From Homalodisca vitripennis (taxonomy: Eukaryota > Arthropoda > Insecta > Hemiptera > Cicadellidae), in NCBI RefSeq assembly GCF_021130785.1, contig NC_060214.1, forward strand, positions 103,904,001 to 103,968,000: a DNA stretch of 64,000 nucleotides, read 5' to 3'. Each line of letters starts with the position of its first letter. The first letter of the stretch is position 1. The notes beneath the pieces were generated by a model. The model searched no databases, had not been told where the DNA came from, and saw only the letters and a program-made list of their open reading frames with translations. Positions 24,901 through 36,704 of this stretch are shown piece by piece. The position numbers and the translations under genes were made by a program.

Positions 24901-25172
24901 CAATTCAAAACTCGTCTCAAATGCCTGTTGGTGTCAAAAGCATTTTATTCGCTAGAGGAGTTTATGATGAGTCGCTGGGATATCTAAAAATATCTTAAAT
25001 TACCAAAATTTAAAATCTGGATCCAAAGATAGTGTGAATTAGTGTGAATGAGTGAAATGTAAGTCTGACTGTGTGTGAGTGTGTAGAGTATTTGCTGTTT
25101 GAATATATGACGACTGCTATACAATGTTATATATTGTCTAAAAGCAATAAAGAAATGATTTGATTTGATTTG
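21990..25172 (+). mobile_element. CR1/L2-like non-LTR retrotransposon, nearly full length but defective
   Basis: The element contains an endonuclease-reverse transcriptase frame (22287-24987) followed by a short 3' UTR. It ends in GCAATAAAG and then a repeated TTGAT tail (about 25150-25172). A short-repeat 3' tail instead of poly(A) is characteristic of CR1/L2-type LINEs and argues against jockey itself. The 5' limit is uncertain; an open stretch at 22042-22236 could be a remnant of ORF1 but is not recognisable. No target-site duplication could be established. Confidence 0.7.
22287..24987 (+). pseudogene. LINE ORF2: apurinic endonuclease plus reverse transcriptase, disrupted
   Basis: The endonuclease begins with KFILVHQNAQ...LKPDVFVVSEHG and GGGVAIFV, then after a one-base frameshift near 22560 continues with GLYRSPNG, GDLNINVLD, TAIDNVI and the terminal SDH motif. 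The reverse transcriptase has ANGMSVWLLK, EQFGFRKKRSTIDA, FLDLSKAFDCVHH, HGVPQGSIL, catalytic YADDTTLC and the C-terminal SKAFYSLEEF. Three lesions are visible. The first is the frameshift. The second is an in-frame TAA at 23275-23277. The third is an apparent in-frame loss of about 60 residues between LLKRCF and FCERL, removing the usual IPVYKKG and YRPISLLP blocks. It encodes no RNase H. It cannot make a working enzyme as it stands. Confidence 0.85.
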
Positions 25173-25259
25173 ACAAACTGGTCACGTATTAAAACGTCGT
25201 ATTTCTGTAATTAGTTCGTTTACACATTTAATTATTCTGCAATTTTCTTGTTGCCAAAC

Positions 25260-25860
25260 TTACAAGCCAACGCTCACCCTTGTTAAGTTTGCCATTAGGT
25301 GGTGAGATGACCAGTAGAAGGGTGCTGTCTTCTTTAGGATGTCATACTCCGTAGAGGGGTTTGATGGAAGTATTAGGCGTAGACGTACAGTAGTTGGTTG
25401 CACACTACCGATATACTGAAATGTGATCTAAGGCTAGGTAGTCATGTCTTATGGTGGTTCTGAACACCGCAAAGCTAATGGCTCTCTCTGGGGACTGGTT
25501 TTTTTCTGCTGGTTAGGTTCAGTATTTTCCATTCTGTTTAGCGGATACGACTGATCAACAATCAGATGGCGGTGTGGATTGCACATTTAGTCGAAGTGTA
25601 TGATTGTGGACACGTTGGCTCTTGAAGAGTTGTAGTATTCTTCGTGATCCCACCTACCCTTTCGACTCCAACGTGATTCGGAATCCACTGCAGGACGATG
25701 TACCATCCGACCTTTGCAGTGTCGACATCGTCATGCGGCAGAGTATGGCTCTAGTTTAGTCTGTTTTTTTGTTGTTTGAGAATAGGGCTAGTATTGCTGT
25801 CTGGCAATCCATTAGGAAGACTAAATTCTTAGTTAGGAGTAATCAATTGTTGTAACAATT
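25260..25860 (-). pseudogene. LINE RNase H and zinc-knuckle remnant
   Basis: The minus strand in mixed frames gives CQTAILALFSNN (compare the RNase H block with D-Q-A-ILAL), then QWIPNHVGVE (the RNase H WIPSHVGIEGNE block), and further on FRTTIRHDYL followed by an ALDHISVY block. These are the C-terminal parts of I/R1/Loa-type LINEs that carry RNase H, a lineage different from the adjacent CR1/L2-like element. Frames are broken repeatedly. Confidence 0.5.
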
Positions 25861-25904
25861 TGGCTGCTTTCTTATACTGCCGTAATCTCTTCGTCATAAG
25901 TTGT

Positions 25905-26100
25905 CAGGAGTTAACAAGAAGACCGATATAAAAATGTTCGCTAAAGCTCAAACTAAGTCCCATTTAGTGATGTGCATTATCATCATTACGGAATTCGAGG
26001 TTTCTTATATAGCAATATAAAATTTATAATCCACAGATCAGTTTGCTCTCGATATATCCTGTGGGGAGACAGAAATGAAACCTCTCGATTGGCTTAGCCA
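25905..26100 (+). repeat. dispersed repeat with GTTCGCTAAAGCTCA core
   Basis: Contains GACCGATATAAAAATGTTCG, GCTAAAGCTCAAACTAAG, CAGATCAGTTTGCTCTCG and a downstream GGGGAGACAGAAA. The block order matches 11745-11960. Confidence 0.45.
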
Positions 26101-26726
26101 ATGATCCACAAATAATTTCACATTTTGTCAACGAATTAGTGAATCAATGAATGTAAAAAAGACTGAAATATTTTATTTATTAATAACAGACGTAAGAATT
26201 TGTTAAAAACTATTTTTCTTTTCGAATGCCTGGTTATTACAACTATAAGAAAAATAATTTAAAACATAACAAATATATAGTCGTCTAATTGTTAATTATT
26301 TGTATGTATTACATGAGCAAGTGGACAGTATGGTTATTTATAAATGTTTTCTAAAGAACGTTTATCAATTAGTTCTTTAGTTTAGAAATACTTTCGAACA
26401 GAGACGGACACACCAAGTTATAAATAAGTTGTATGCTAGGCTTAGTAGCTTTGCTGACCTTTCCGGAAAAGCTATAAGGATGAATAGTTTAACAATAATA
26501 AATGATTCACTTAGTGACTCATAGCTTAACTGCCAGTTGTCACGTAAATCCAAATGGCCCGTAGAATATCTACAAGCAAATTCTCTTTGTGAAGTTTGCT
26601 TGCTTGCATGCCTCTGTTTTACAATATAAATTTAATTTGACTTAATACGTGTTATGTTTTATTATACTTACTTATAAGTAAAAACAATGCATAAAAACTG
26701 TATAGAGTCAACGTAGTCTTATACCC
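26101..26726. other. AT-rich spacer
   Basis: No gene or repeat recognised. Confidence 0.4.
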
Positions 26727-27216
26727 AGCAGGGATCACTTCTGGCTGGTTTATACCTTCCAGTTGAACCCACCACTGGGCTCAGCAAAAACCGATGTGTC
26801 ACTTCAATCTGGGCAACCTTATGGATGTCTAGGAGCGGCACATCACTAACCGCATATGTCGAGATTCTAGGGTTCATTGGCAATTCGATAGGTCTAGTCT
26901 ACTGTGGGAGATGACTGTTGGAGTTGGTGGGGTTTGTTCCCTAACCTCAGAGGTTCTTGCTAACCTCACCAAGAGGATGCCACTCCCTGCCTATTTTGGC
27001 TGGAGAGGCTGGTTCAGAGCTGGCCTCCCCTTCTTCCAGGGGGACATGACTGAGATGTAGTGCCCTAATTCTTCCTCATGGATCTCGATAGGAGGCGGCC
27101 ACTACTCCCAAACCTTACCCATCCTGAATATCCTGTCACTCCGGAAGCAGCGCAAAGGTTCTTACAGGACTAAGTGCAATTTATAAGCTTCTTGTCCTAA
27201 GAGAACAAAAAAAACC
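26727..27216 (+). mobile_element. 0.5 kb A-tailed interspersed repeat (copy B)
   Basis: About 480 bases of GC-rich sequence with landmarks AAAAACCGATGTGTCACTT, GGTCTAGTCTACTG, GGGGACATGACTGAGAT and AAGCTTCTTGTCCTAAGAG, ending in a short A-run. The sequence at 51810-52255 is the same repeat in the opposite orientation. The A-rich 3' end suggests a retroposed, SINE-like or LINE-3'-end unit. No tRNA-type promoter and no open frame were seen. Confidence 0.6.
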
Positions 27217-27588
27217 TAGTCTTATTGTTTAAATTATATTTCAATAAAATTAGTAAACTATACATAATTGTGTGTTTTTTAGTTAACTGATGAGAAAACC
27301 AACCGGAGATCATTGAATCCCGGAAAAAAGGTGTTAATTTTTTTTCAGAAAACCAAAATAACTTTCACCAAAGCTTTTTCTTTAGACGAAACGCTGAGAA
27401 CCCTCTCATCACATTTAGCCCTAAACGGAACTTAGCGCATGCTTATGGATTGACAGGATTGTAGGGTAATCATTAAGTGGTTTCAATCATTAAGATTGAT
27501 AATTCATTAAGAGGACCTGTCATCGCCTATCTCGCCAATGTTAAATTGTCAGTTTTTAGATAAACGTTTCTGAGAAACTAATGAATAC

Positions 27589-27615
27589 AAAAAAAAAAAA
27601 AAAAAAAAAAAAAAA
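27589..27615. repeat. poly(A) tract
   Basis: A run of about 26 A, possibly the tail of an unrecognised retroposed fragment. An imperfect AAACCGGGGCT is repeated twice just after it. Confidence 0.7.
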
Positions 27616-27946
27616 CATTAAAAACCGGGGCTTCATTAAAATTAAACCGGGGCTGCTCTAGTGCTTGAAAAAGAAAGGTAACTTATATGAAAGGAGTTTG
27701 TATCAGTAATAGTTATTTATGTTTAATTTTATATACAACTTAAACAAGTATACAATCAAATATTTAATCTACAGAAACAACGTTTTATACTCACGTTGTC
27801 TAGCAACTGTTTAGTATTGTTATACATAATTGTATAAGTGACCCGTGAAAGCTTTGTGGAAAAAGTTTGAATAGGTTAGTAAATACTGGTACTTTGTAAT
27901 AAAAAAAATATGGTTGATGGCGTGCGGCGGTTCTAAAAAAAAAAAA

Positions 27947-28047
27947 ATAATTAATCAGTATCAATTGGTTATATCGATGGTTATGATTAAGTAATATCGT
28001 TTGCCAATTTCGATATAAAAACCGGGTCCGCATATCGCACCTTACCC
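27947..28047. mobile_element. Merlin-like element, right-end fragment
   Basis: Matches the right end of the element at 43072-43634: ATTGGTTATATCGATGGTTA, then CCAATTTCGATATAAAAACC, then GGGTCCGCATATCGCACCTT. No matching left end is present nearby. Confidence 0.55.
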
Positions 28048-28296
28048 CAGTTTGCACTTAATCTCTCACATACTTTTTACACCACTTTTGCCTTTCCTAA
28101 AACCACCTCTTTCTAACACATTCAACATCGTACACTCCATTGTTCAATGTGTCTAGCACAACAACATCGTCTATTAAAATTTGCGTCCATAGAAATATTT
28201 AAACAAACACCAATGTTTTAGAACAAAGTATTGTTTACTTGAGCAACTGGTTGTAGCATAATAAAACATATTGGTTGTCAATAACGAACTTATTTT

Positions 28297-28454
28297 TTTG
28301 TCCCATTTAAGCCTCAGCGTCAGCTATGTCGGCTTCGAAGTGCACTGGTTTTTTTTTTACACTATTATTACATTTTTGGACCTCCCCGGGATTTGAACCC
28401 GTGATCTCTCGGTTAGAGAGCCGAGACTATAACCATTAGTCTACGGAGGAGTAC
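28297..28454 (-). mobile_element. tRNA-derived SINE with target-site duplication
   Basis: On the minus strand the head reads CTCCGTAGACTAATGG (A box) and GGGTTCAAATCCC (B box), an internal RNA polymerase III promoter. The body has AACCAGTGCACTTCGAAGCC and CTGACGCTGAGGCTTAAATG, and the element ends in an A-run. The flanking direct repeat AACGAACTTATTTT occurs at 28283-28296 and 28455-28468, marking an L1-type retroposition event. The same SINE is at 42668-42824. The anticodon loop has 8 bases, so the parent tRNA (Glu- or Arg-like) is uncertain. Confidence 0.85.
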
Positions 28455-28468
28455 AACGAACTTATTTT

Positions 28469-29228
28469 GTTAGTGGAGTAAGAATTTGATATAGGCCTAT
28501 TGTGCTGCGCACTACTATATAAAGTTGCCATGAACGGAAATATTCCACCTCGTGTATTCAAAGTTAATTAGGTTTTAATTAAGCAGAAAATTAATTTTTA
28601 ACATGAATACGAGTTTTAAATATGTATTTGGTATCAATGCACTTAGAAATAATTAGAGAATAACAATAACCAATAAAAATATGAGAAATATTATTTACCA
28701 TTTGCAGGTACCCTTTTAAGTACGTAATGTGTTGGCCTTGCTTTATCATCTAAGATCTCTTTCCCTTTCAATGTGCTAGGATTGTGTTACATGAGACTAC
28801 GAAAACGGACCTAGTTTTATATGGGAATTATCAAACGATATTTAATTATTATACACATCGATATAATCAACCAATAGTAATTAATTTGAATAGTAACTAA
28901 ATCATCTGTACCAACTGTATAGACATTTTCATATTCCAAACACAATTTGTTCTATAAGTAACTTCTTTTGAGTAAAAAGTGTAGTTAACTTTAAAAAATT
29001 AAACAAAATAACACTTACAGATGATTTACCAAGTATTTCTCGGTTTTAAGATGTTCGTTTTGCTGTTGCATTTTCTTTATTATTTAAATGATATTTTTCC
29101 TGTCACCCGCCTTACTTTTATCGTTTGACTAATGGTTATTGTTCCTTTATTATTTAAGCCGTTACGTAATTGTTTAAACTATATCTATTAATTTGGAACA
29201 CGTGACTTTAATTTAATAATTTAGATAC
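28469..29228. other. AT-rich spacer
   Basis: Nothing recognisable. Confidence 0.4.
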
Positions 29229-29324
29229 GTTGATATCGATTAATAGTTCTGTTATTCGATATGTAAAGTATCGATGATTATAATAACCGATATAAAAACC
29301 GGGTCCGCTTATTGTACTCTGCTC
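29229..29324. mobile_element. Merlin-like element, right-end fragment
   Basis: CGATATAAAAACCGGGTCCG preceded by an ATCGATTAAT-type AT-rich block resembles the right terminus of 43072-43634. The outermost bases have diverged. Confidence 0.45.
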
Positions 29325-30811
29325 AATTGGGCTATTATTATTATTATTATTGTCTTTAAAACGGAATGGTAATGTCAAGACCCTTATATAACTTTAAACT
29401 TAAATCATAATTCCTATAGTGGAAATTTATTGGATTTGTTGATTTCGCATTATTTAATTAAGTGGTTAAAGACTCTAGTCCCTTAAAGGGTTAGCTAATT
29501 TGACTTTGCCCCGTACATTGAGTCAATTAAAACTTATAAAATTGTATTTATATTACACCAGTAAAGATGCATTTGTCTACTGCTACATTCATCTGATAAG
29601 CGTATCTAGTGGTCAATAAAACTTGATAAGTAGAACCGACATGGTAATAGAGAAAAGGAGATAACATTTGCTTAGTAGGCCAGGGTCAGACTTTGAACTT
29701 AGATCACGATAGATGAAATGTAATAAATAAATTTGCTTTAATTTATCCATCATGCCAAACCATTTTAATAAAAAAATAGTTCTATAATATAATTGTTTAT
29801 CACAATTTAGAATAGAAACTAGTACCGTAGTAAGTATGATATGCTAACACCACAGTATGATTTATCTGAATTTTTAAAGAATCCGTTGCGTTAAGTAGAC
29901 CTATATATATATATATATATATATATATAAGTTAATATGAAAAGAATATTTTGATTTCGGTATGCATTATGTTTTTAAATTAAATACAGTATATTACAAA
30001 ATACCTCTCAGTCTGAGAAATTAAGGCGTTCCTCCTGATTTCGAGATATACTGAATCCAAATGATGACAATTTGAATGATATTTCTCTCATAAATTTAAC
30101 TTTTTGTTTTTTTTATATTCGTACTTATTAAGTCGCAGCATTATATATAAATGTTTATTTCTCTATCCACTTTAGTTTTATAACTAACATTTACTTTTCT
30201 TTGAGAGTCCTTATTGTGAGTACATTTAGATTAGAGGAAGCAAGTGTGGAGAAATCCTTTGTCCTCCACACGTACCGTTAATAAGAAGTTGTAAACAAAT
30301 CCCTTTAAGATGTGACGGTAATCTGCTCTTCTGACATGCCTTTTCACGCGTCTTTGTAATTTTGAATATTATAGGAACAATGATGACAGCACACATATTT
30401 GTCAGTCTGTGCTAAAAGTCTTATTGCTCGTTGATTGATTCAGCACTAATCTTCTGAACATAGCTGTAAAACAGTAAATCTTGTATTTTTACTTAAATTT
30501 CAGTTTAATTTAGTTTTAGAAGTAATTTTAAAGTTTAATAGTACAACTTATTTACAATGTGCTTTATTGTAAATATAGACTTAGGGAACAAACATAAGTA
30601 GCGCATGAAAGGAGACATAGTGCGTTTATTTTTTTTTTAATTACATATTTTTATAAAATTTACAGCTTTATAGTTTGAAGAACGGACATTATTGAAAATA
30701 AAAGGTTACTTCATTTTAACTAGAGCTCTTTTTATTCTTGGATTATTTAAAAACTCTTGGTAACAGAATGAGATGTCATCAAGTGGGCTTGACATCACAT
30801 TTGGAGGATAA
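29325..30811. other. spacer with GST1 polyadenylation signal
   Basis: AT-rich; a short (TA)n tract lies at 29903-29930. On the minus strand an AATAAA at 30731-30736, about 75 bases after the GST1 stop, is the likely polyadenylation signal of GST1. No other gene recognised. Confidence 0.45.
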
Positions 30812-33800
30812 TTAAGTTAGAACTTGCTTAATTGCGGTACAAAGTTGATTGGCGCCGTTTTTGTTGACCTTGTCAAAGTCTTTCATGGTTGACTTGCAGC
30901 GTTCTTGCCACTGCTTCGTCAACGGCAACCTGTTTCCTGCAGGACAGTAAACCTGAAACAGAGTAATACCTTCCAATAATCATACAAACTGTAAACGTTA
31001 GAAACCCCAGTACCCATGAATTTTAGATGAATATGATCAAAGGATAAGTATTTTCAGGAATTAACAGTACCCTTGTAACTAAGAACAATCGTCCTAGCAA
31101 TTTCTTTTCTAAACGGAAAACAACAGAATATGACCAAGAAGTTTCTACAGACTTACATGGATTAGAAATTAAAATTTTTTTAGTACATTGTATAATCATT
31201 ATTTTATACGAAATATCATATCTTCTCATATAGAAGCCACCCGTACAGGTAAATTGCCATTGAAGAGATCATGAGCTTCAGAGATGTTGAAATAGTGCAA
31301 TGACTAATTAAATGAGTTTAAATTAGTAAAATAAATGTGTATCATAAATTAGTTGAGTATTTTCGGTTTAAATTAAACCTTTTCTCTCAAATCTGACCTA
31401 TCAGTTATGTTCTCAGTTATATATTGTTCCATTTGAGATTTTCGTATTCATATACTGTGTTCTTATGAACTATTCTGTAAATAAGAGCTATCAAACATTA
31501 TTCTGGATTATCCAAGTTTAACAGTGCACATTTGAGGGTCAGATCGAAACAATAATTCTAAAATTTAAGTCATTTTGAGTTTGAATTGAATAGCAGCTAC
31601 CGTTACTGAGCTAAGTATTAATGTTCATATTAATTCGTTAATATTAATTAGCATTAATAGTTCATATTAATGTCCATATACTCGCTATAGATTTCTTTAT
31701 TTAGAAATTTGTCATCAAGAACGAATGGATATGATACTACCCTATATGTAGAATCTATATTGTATAGTGTCTAAGTGTCCTCTCTCATTTGGTTCCTAAT
31801 AATTATTTTATAAACTTTAATTGTTGTACTTTTCATTATCTGTGTTATCATTTGTTAATTGTTAGTTTTAATTTTCTGTAAAGAATGGATTTTATTACTT
31901 GAACTCTATTTTAAATTTAAGTTAAGATATACCAGTAAAGACTTAACTAGTATTTACTATTATTTGTTTTGTAATGCCTTGTGGTAATTGGACTTGAACT
32001 GTATAAGTTAACAGCTCGTTTTTGTTGCAATAAAGATTTTTCCTTTGGTAGAATTAAAAAAGCAGATACACTGGCCTTTTTTGGCATACACGACATGCGG
32101 AACATTTGTTCCAAAAAATCTTGTTTTATTTATTATGCATTTCGGTTTATCTATACGATCACATTTGATAACTATACAATACATTTGTTAGTGATAAACA
32201 AACATTTTTGCACTGTAAAATTACTTATCTTCTCGGTTGTTCGCGAAATATCTCTATTAAATGAATTGCCAAATTATATATCAAGTACTGCTCCTGATTG
32301 TTATTACTCATTATATTTATCCAAACATGTCCTTTTTTCTCACGTGGCTTTGAATATGGCTAAATTTCGTGAATTTTACCTGTATTAAAAAGTCATAACC
32401 TCAAAAGTTTTTAAATGTTTAGGCAAGAGTAATTGATCTATTTGTCCCCAAGACAACCTTACGATGATTGTAAACTGTACATTTTCTAAATCCTCCAAAA
32501 ATATGTATATTTGATCTTTCCACAAGATTACGAACATGAAACTATGAATAGAACGAATATAATTTATACTGTTGACAAGAAATCAGGTTTATGTTTAAGG
32601 GAGAAAAGATAGAATAGCAAAATTAAAATATAGTTAAAAAAAACAAAATAGACAGGTTACGACAGCATAGTATTGATAACCTAATTTTGATAACCTAGAA
32701 ATTAATTAAAAAAAACAGGCACATACAAGTGATAACAATAATACATAAGAACAAAAGAAATTAAGAGAAAGAAAGACAGATAAGACATTAAGAGATTACC
32801 TCTAAGATGTCCATGTAAGTAATGTAGCTGTAATCGGCCAGAGTGAGAGAATCGCCAGCCATGAATTTTTGCCCAGTCAGAAGCTTCTCCACGTTCTCTT
32901 GGGTCTCTCGAATCTTGCTCAGTAATTCTGAAGAGGGTTGTTGCTGAAAAAAGAGTAAGGCTACCTGCAAAAATAAGTAATACGATAATCTTAGTTCAGC
33001 TAAAAGCAGTTGGTTTCGAGACATATTCAATCAATTAATCAATCAATCTTTATTGCAAAGACATAATTTACACGTATAGCAAACGTCAGTATTAAAAGTT
33101 CAGAGCTAACATCTTGCGCATTCTCCCCATATCAGGATCACATTCAAACATACTATTCAACAATATTCATGTATCTAACATCCCTTGCCAATTGTCCACC
33201 TACAGCGCCGGCGTAAATCGTCCGATTGGGCGATCTCCCAGTCAAATGTCAAGAACTCGGTAACATCATATATATAAAATACTTGTGACGCTAAAATACG
33301 TTTCAAACGAGTTTTTTTAAACATTGGGTGTTACGGCATTATTTATCCAATTGGGCAGCTTGTTGGTGAAGTGAACAGCTGCCTGTGAGGGCATATTAAT
33401 TAAGTACTCTAGCCAAATCTCACAGGGGTATTAAGAAGCCACAGAAGAAAACGTTTATGTTTTTAAAATGTATTACAGACATTTAAGTTTTAAGAAATGT
33501 TAAGAACATTTGAAACTCTTGTAATGTGCATATTTTGCTAGTTTCATTGCAAATCTTTGAAGCAATCACCAAAATATTAATAGCAGAAGACTCAAAATTG
33601 GAATAGAAAACAATAATCTCGTATACTACTAAAATATTACAAAACACAATAAAAGGTTTTCTTGATCATAAATTTGGTTTCTTGGTTTACATCTCGTGTA
33701 GAACTTGTTAACACAATTTCTTTTAAGTATTTCAGCATCGCTATGGGCGTCCATCTTCTGCCAAAAAAAGTTAAACCTGAACTAAAATGATGAGTTTTCA

Positions 33801-34660
33801 TCTTCACAGGTAAGGGAAAAAGACAGAGCCGTATCATGGTCATCTTATCAAAAGCCTTAACCTATTCAACCATCAATCAAAATGGCTTCCTCATTTCATG
33901 CTGCCAGGTTTTCGATGATTTGTAAGCCAGTCTATCAATATACAGCTCCCACCATTTTCACTCACCTGTGGATGTATATAATTAAAATTTAGTAAAAAAT
34001 GGTATGTGGAGGTAGCCTGAAAAGAAACAAAGACGCTGAAATATTCAAGAGTTAAATTGTGTTTGAAATTTTGCGATGTGGTGTGGATTTGAAATCCTTG
34101 GTTCTCCAATTAAATAAGAGTTGTAAGTATATGTTTTTAAGGCTACAATGCCTCAACGTTTGATGTACTTAATTAATCAGTATTTACTTACAGTTGATTG
34201 CTTCAAGACGTAAAAGACATCGTTGCTGTAGTGGAGCCTTTGATCCACGATGGCTCTCTTCTGGAGGTCCTTCGGGTAGAGAGAGTCGTCCTTGCCGTAC
34301 TTGGACACCAGGTAGGTGTTGATTGCTTGGCTGTAAGACCAGCGTATTTAGACAAACTGGGTTTCATATTATTTACACTAAAATGATGGGTTGTAGTATA
34401 ATAAACGTCCAACATTCGAGTGATCGATAATATCGAATCATAAATTAGAACCATTTAAATGCTGTCACACATAATTGTTTGCCCTGTTAACTAATTTTCA
34501 CTGGCCAAACTTAGTAAAAAGAAAGTTTTATTGCTTTCTATAATCTAAAATTGATATATTTCTTTGACATATAAAATTTAGCTTTACTATAATACAATCT
34601 TGTGGTATACGAAGAGTTACGGGACACCCTGTCTATAATAGACTACACATGTAATGGTAC

Positions 34661-34691
<31 letters not shown>

Positions 34692-34723
34692 CCATATATA
34701 TATATATATATACCATATATATA

Positions 34724-34763
<40 letters not shown>

Positions 34764-35242
34764 TATTCCTACTCACCTTCCCCAGAGGATAAATCCATTA
34801 TCATCAATGGCTGGAATCGTATGTAGAGGGTTCACCTGAAAAGTTCGTTTTTTGTATTAAATAGATGTATATTGAGAATAAATCCGAGTTTACTATTCTG
34901 CAGACTAATAACAAAAGCGATAAGCACGTATTTTATATGGGATATATTGTTTGCTACGATTAATATTCCGAATTATTCTGAAGCATTGTTTCCAGAGATT
35001 GCCATTCTGCAGCATATACCCTACAAGCTCAACTTGTTAGAACAGCTTATAACATTTATCTGGTAAGTCTAATTGTTAATCTAATATATTTTTTAATTTA
35101 CCTTCAGATATTCTGGAGTCCTGGTTTCTTTTTCGAACAAGTTGATATCCTTGTGTTCAGCAGACAATCCTAGAGCGTGGATGACCAGGTCCACAGATCG
35201 TACTGGGGGGCTGACTTCTGCATAGTACAGGGTAAGAGGCAT
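30812..35242 (-). CDS. delta-class glutathione S-transferase 1 (five exons)
   Basis: Joined minus-strand exons 35242-35102, 34835-34777, 34330-34192, 32964-32800 and 30952-30812 give 214 residues, the normal length, with GT-AG introns. The N-terminal thioredoxin-fold domain starts MPLTLYYAEVSPPVR, with the presumed catalytic Ser at residue 11, and has NPLHTIPAIDD with His52. The C-terminal helical domain contains KLLTGQKFMAGDSLTLADYS with the helix N-capping T-x-A-D. Such enzymes are cytosolic dimers that conjugate glutathione to insecticides, plant toxins and lipid peroxidation products. Oddly, the glutathione-binding Glu-Ser-Arg motif reads Gly66-Ser67-Gln68. Exon lengths and phases match GST2 (last exon shorter by two codons). 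Introns hold a LINE 3' end and a TA microsatellite. Confidence 0.9.
33037..33425 (-). mobile_element. 5'-truncated LINE 3' end in GST1 intron
   Basis: The minus strand encodes AAVHFTNKLPNWINNAVTP, the C-terminal part of a CR1/L2-type reverse transcriptase, with a frame break. A 3' UTR follows and ends in TTTGCAATAAAGATTGATTG and an ATTGATTA-type repeated tail. The tail form (GCAATAAAG plus short repeats) matches the LINE at 21990-25172, but the sequence is from another family. Confidence 0.65.
34660..34757. repeat. (TA)n microsatellite in GST1 intron
   Basis: TA tracts broken by ATACCATA units, 18 bases downstream (minus sense) of the splice donor of exon 2. The plus-strand open frame rich in Ile, Tyr and His codons here is a product of the repeat. 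Confidence 0.85.
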
Positions 35243-36060
35243 GGTGTCCTTCAAACACACAACTTTAACGTTTTAAAATTTACTACTAAACTGCACAATT
35301 AGATGTTGCAGGTTGAGTGCATTAATAACTATTCAAAAATTATTTATTTATTTTCCTTGTTCAACCAAGGAATGTAACTTTAATACAGGAATATATTTTA
35401 ATGTTTTATTAGTCTAAAAAAGAAATTAGAAAAATCACAAAAGCCTCTAGTACTCAACGTAATTGAAGACTAGAGATTAATAATTCTAGCATATCATCAG
35501 TTTTTATGAATCCTACATCCGTAGTCTTATTAGTTTTATGAAACTAATTAAGACTTTAATCCAATATGCCATTGACTTCTTTTCATAGGCTTTGTAATAG
35601 TACTACGGACATAGCAAAAGGTGGATTTGGTTTCTCAAAAAGTAACAATGAAAGACAAGTTCAATCAAATACAAAGAGTTCCCTACCTAACACCAAACTG
35701 TCTTGATTATATATCCCATCTTATTCAAACTTTTGACATCACATAAAAAATTACTATTAGTTACACCTAAAAAATTTTATTTTCGTTTCTATTTACGTTT
35801 TACCACAAATTTTAAAGCCGGCTCAAAGTTACAATGTATAAATAACGAAATGAAACATAGTTTATGAGATCTGTACAATTTATGTAATTGATAGATTTAT
35901 AGTAGAACACTAATAGAGTACAGATTAATTTGAAGTTGGTTCCCCATATGATAGATTACGGAAGCTACAGCTGCACGTTCCCTGTGAGGCAGAGATGGGC
36001 TAAATCAGTGCGAACGTGTAACCGTTACTTCTGATCTCATTAGTCGACGATACTGAGTGC

Positions 36061-36292
36061 AAACATTGGATAATTGAAATCAGTATTTCCGTACTGGTAA
36101 AGATTTAAATACCGGATAGTCGAAATCAGTACTCCCGTACTTATAACGCTTTAAATACTGGATACTTGAAATCTGTATTTCCGCACTGGTAACGTTTTTA
36201 AATACTGGATACTCGAATTCTGTATTTCCGCACTGGTAAAGTTTTAAATAATAGATACTCTAAATCTGTATTTCCGTACTTTTAACGCTTAG
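36061..36292. repeat. tandem array, about 46 bp x 5
   Basis: Five imperfect units of the pattern AAATACTGGATACTCGAAAT, then a CTGTATTTCCGTACTGGTAA block and a few bases. Units start near 36061, 36107, 36153, 36200 and 36245. Divergence between units is about 10-20 percent by eye. Confidence 0.8.
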
Positions 36293-36644
36293 TATTCAAA
36301 AGTACAACGAAATCATGTAAAATAATGTATAACCATAATTTATTATTATTAAAAACTGTATACTTTTTGAGATGTAATTAATGAATTGTACGATCAATTT
36401 TACTTCTGCTTCTTTGAATAGAATTAAATGGACTGTTACACTGGGTATTTTGGTTATGAACATAAAATTATATATTATAAGTAATTTAAATTTCTTTGGT
36501 GAATTGTTGGTACATTAAAACAGTTTTGTATTACTAAAAAATTAAATAAACTCTCATTTGAATTAAAATAATTAAAAATCTAATCATAGTTTACATAATT
36601 AAACACTTTTAACTCATTGTATCATATAAAATGTTTAATTTTCT

Positions 36645-36647
<3 letters not shown>

Positions 36648-36702
<55 letters not shown>
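36648..36702. repeat. (TA)n microsatellite
   Basis: Uninterrupted TA tract inside the hAT-like element. Confidence 0.9.

Positions 36703-36704
<2 letters not shown>

Noticed and set aside
28380..28454. Functional tRNA gene (also 42668-42743)
   Set aside because: The anticodon loop has eight bases, and both copies share the same SINE body and A-tail, so these are SINE heads.
31981..32388. 135-codon plus-strand open frame in GST1 intron 4
   Set aside because: The start is a non-ATG codon, composition is AT-driven and there is no recognisable domain. A faint LNELPNYI resemblance to LINE C termini is too short to call.
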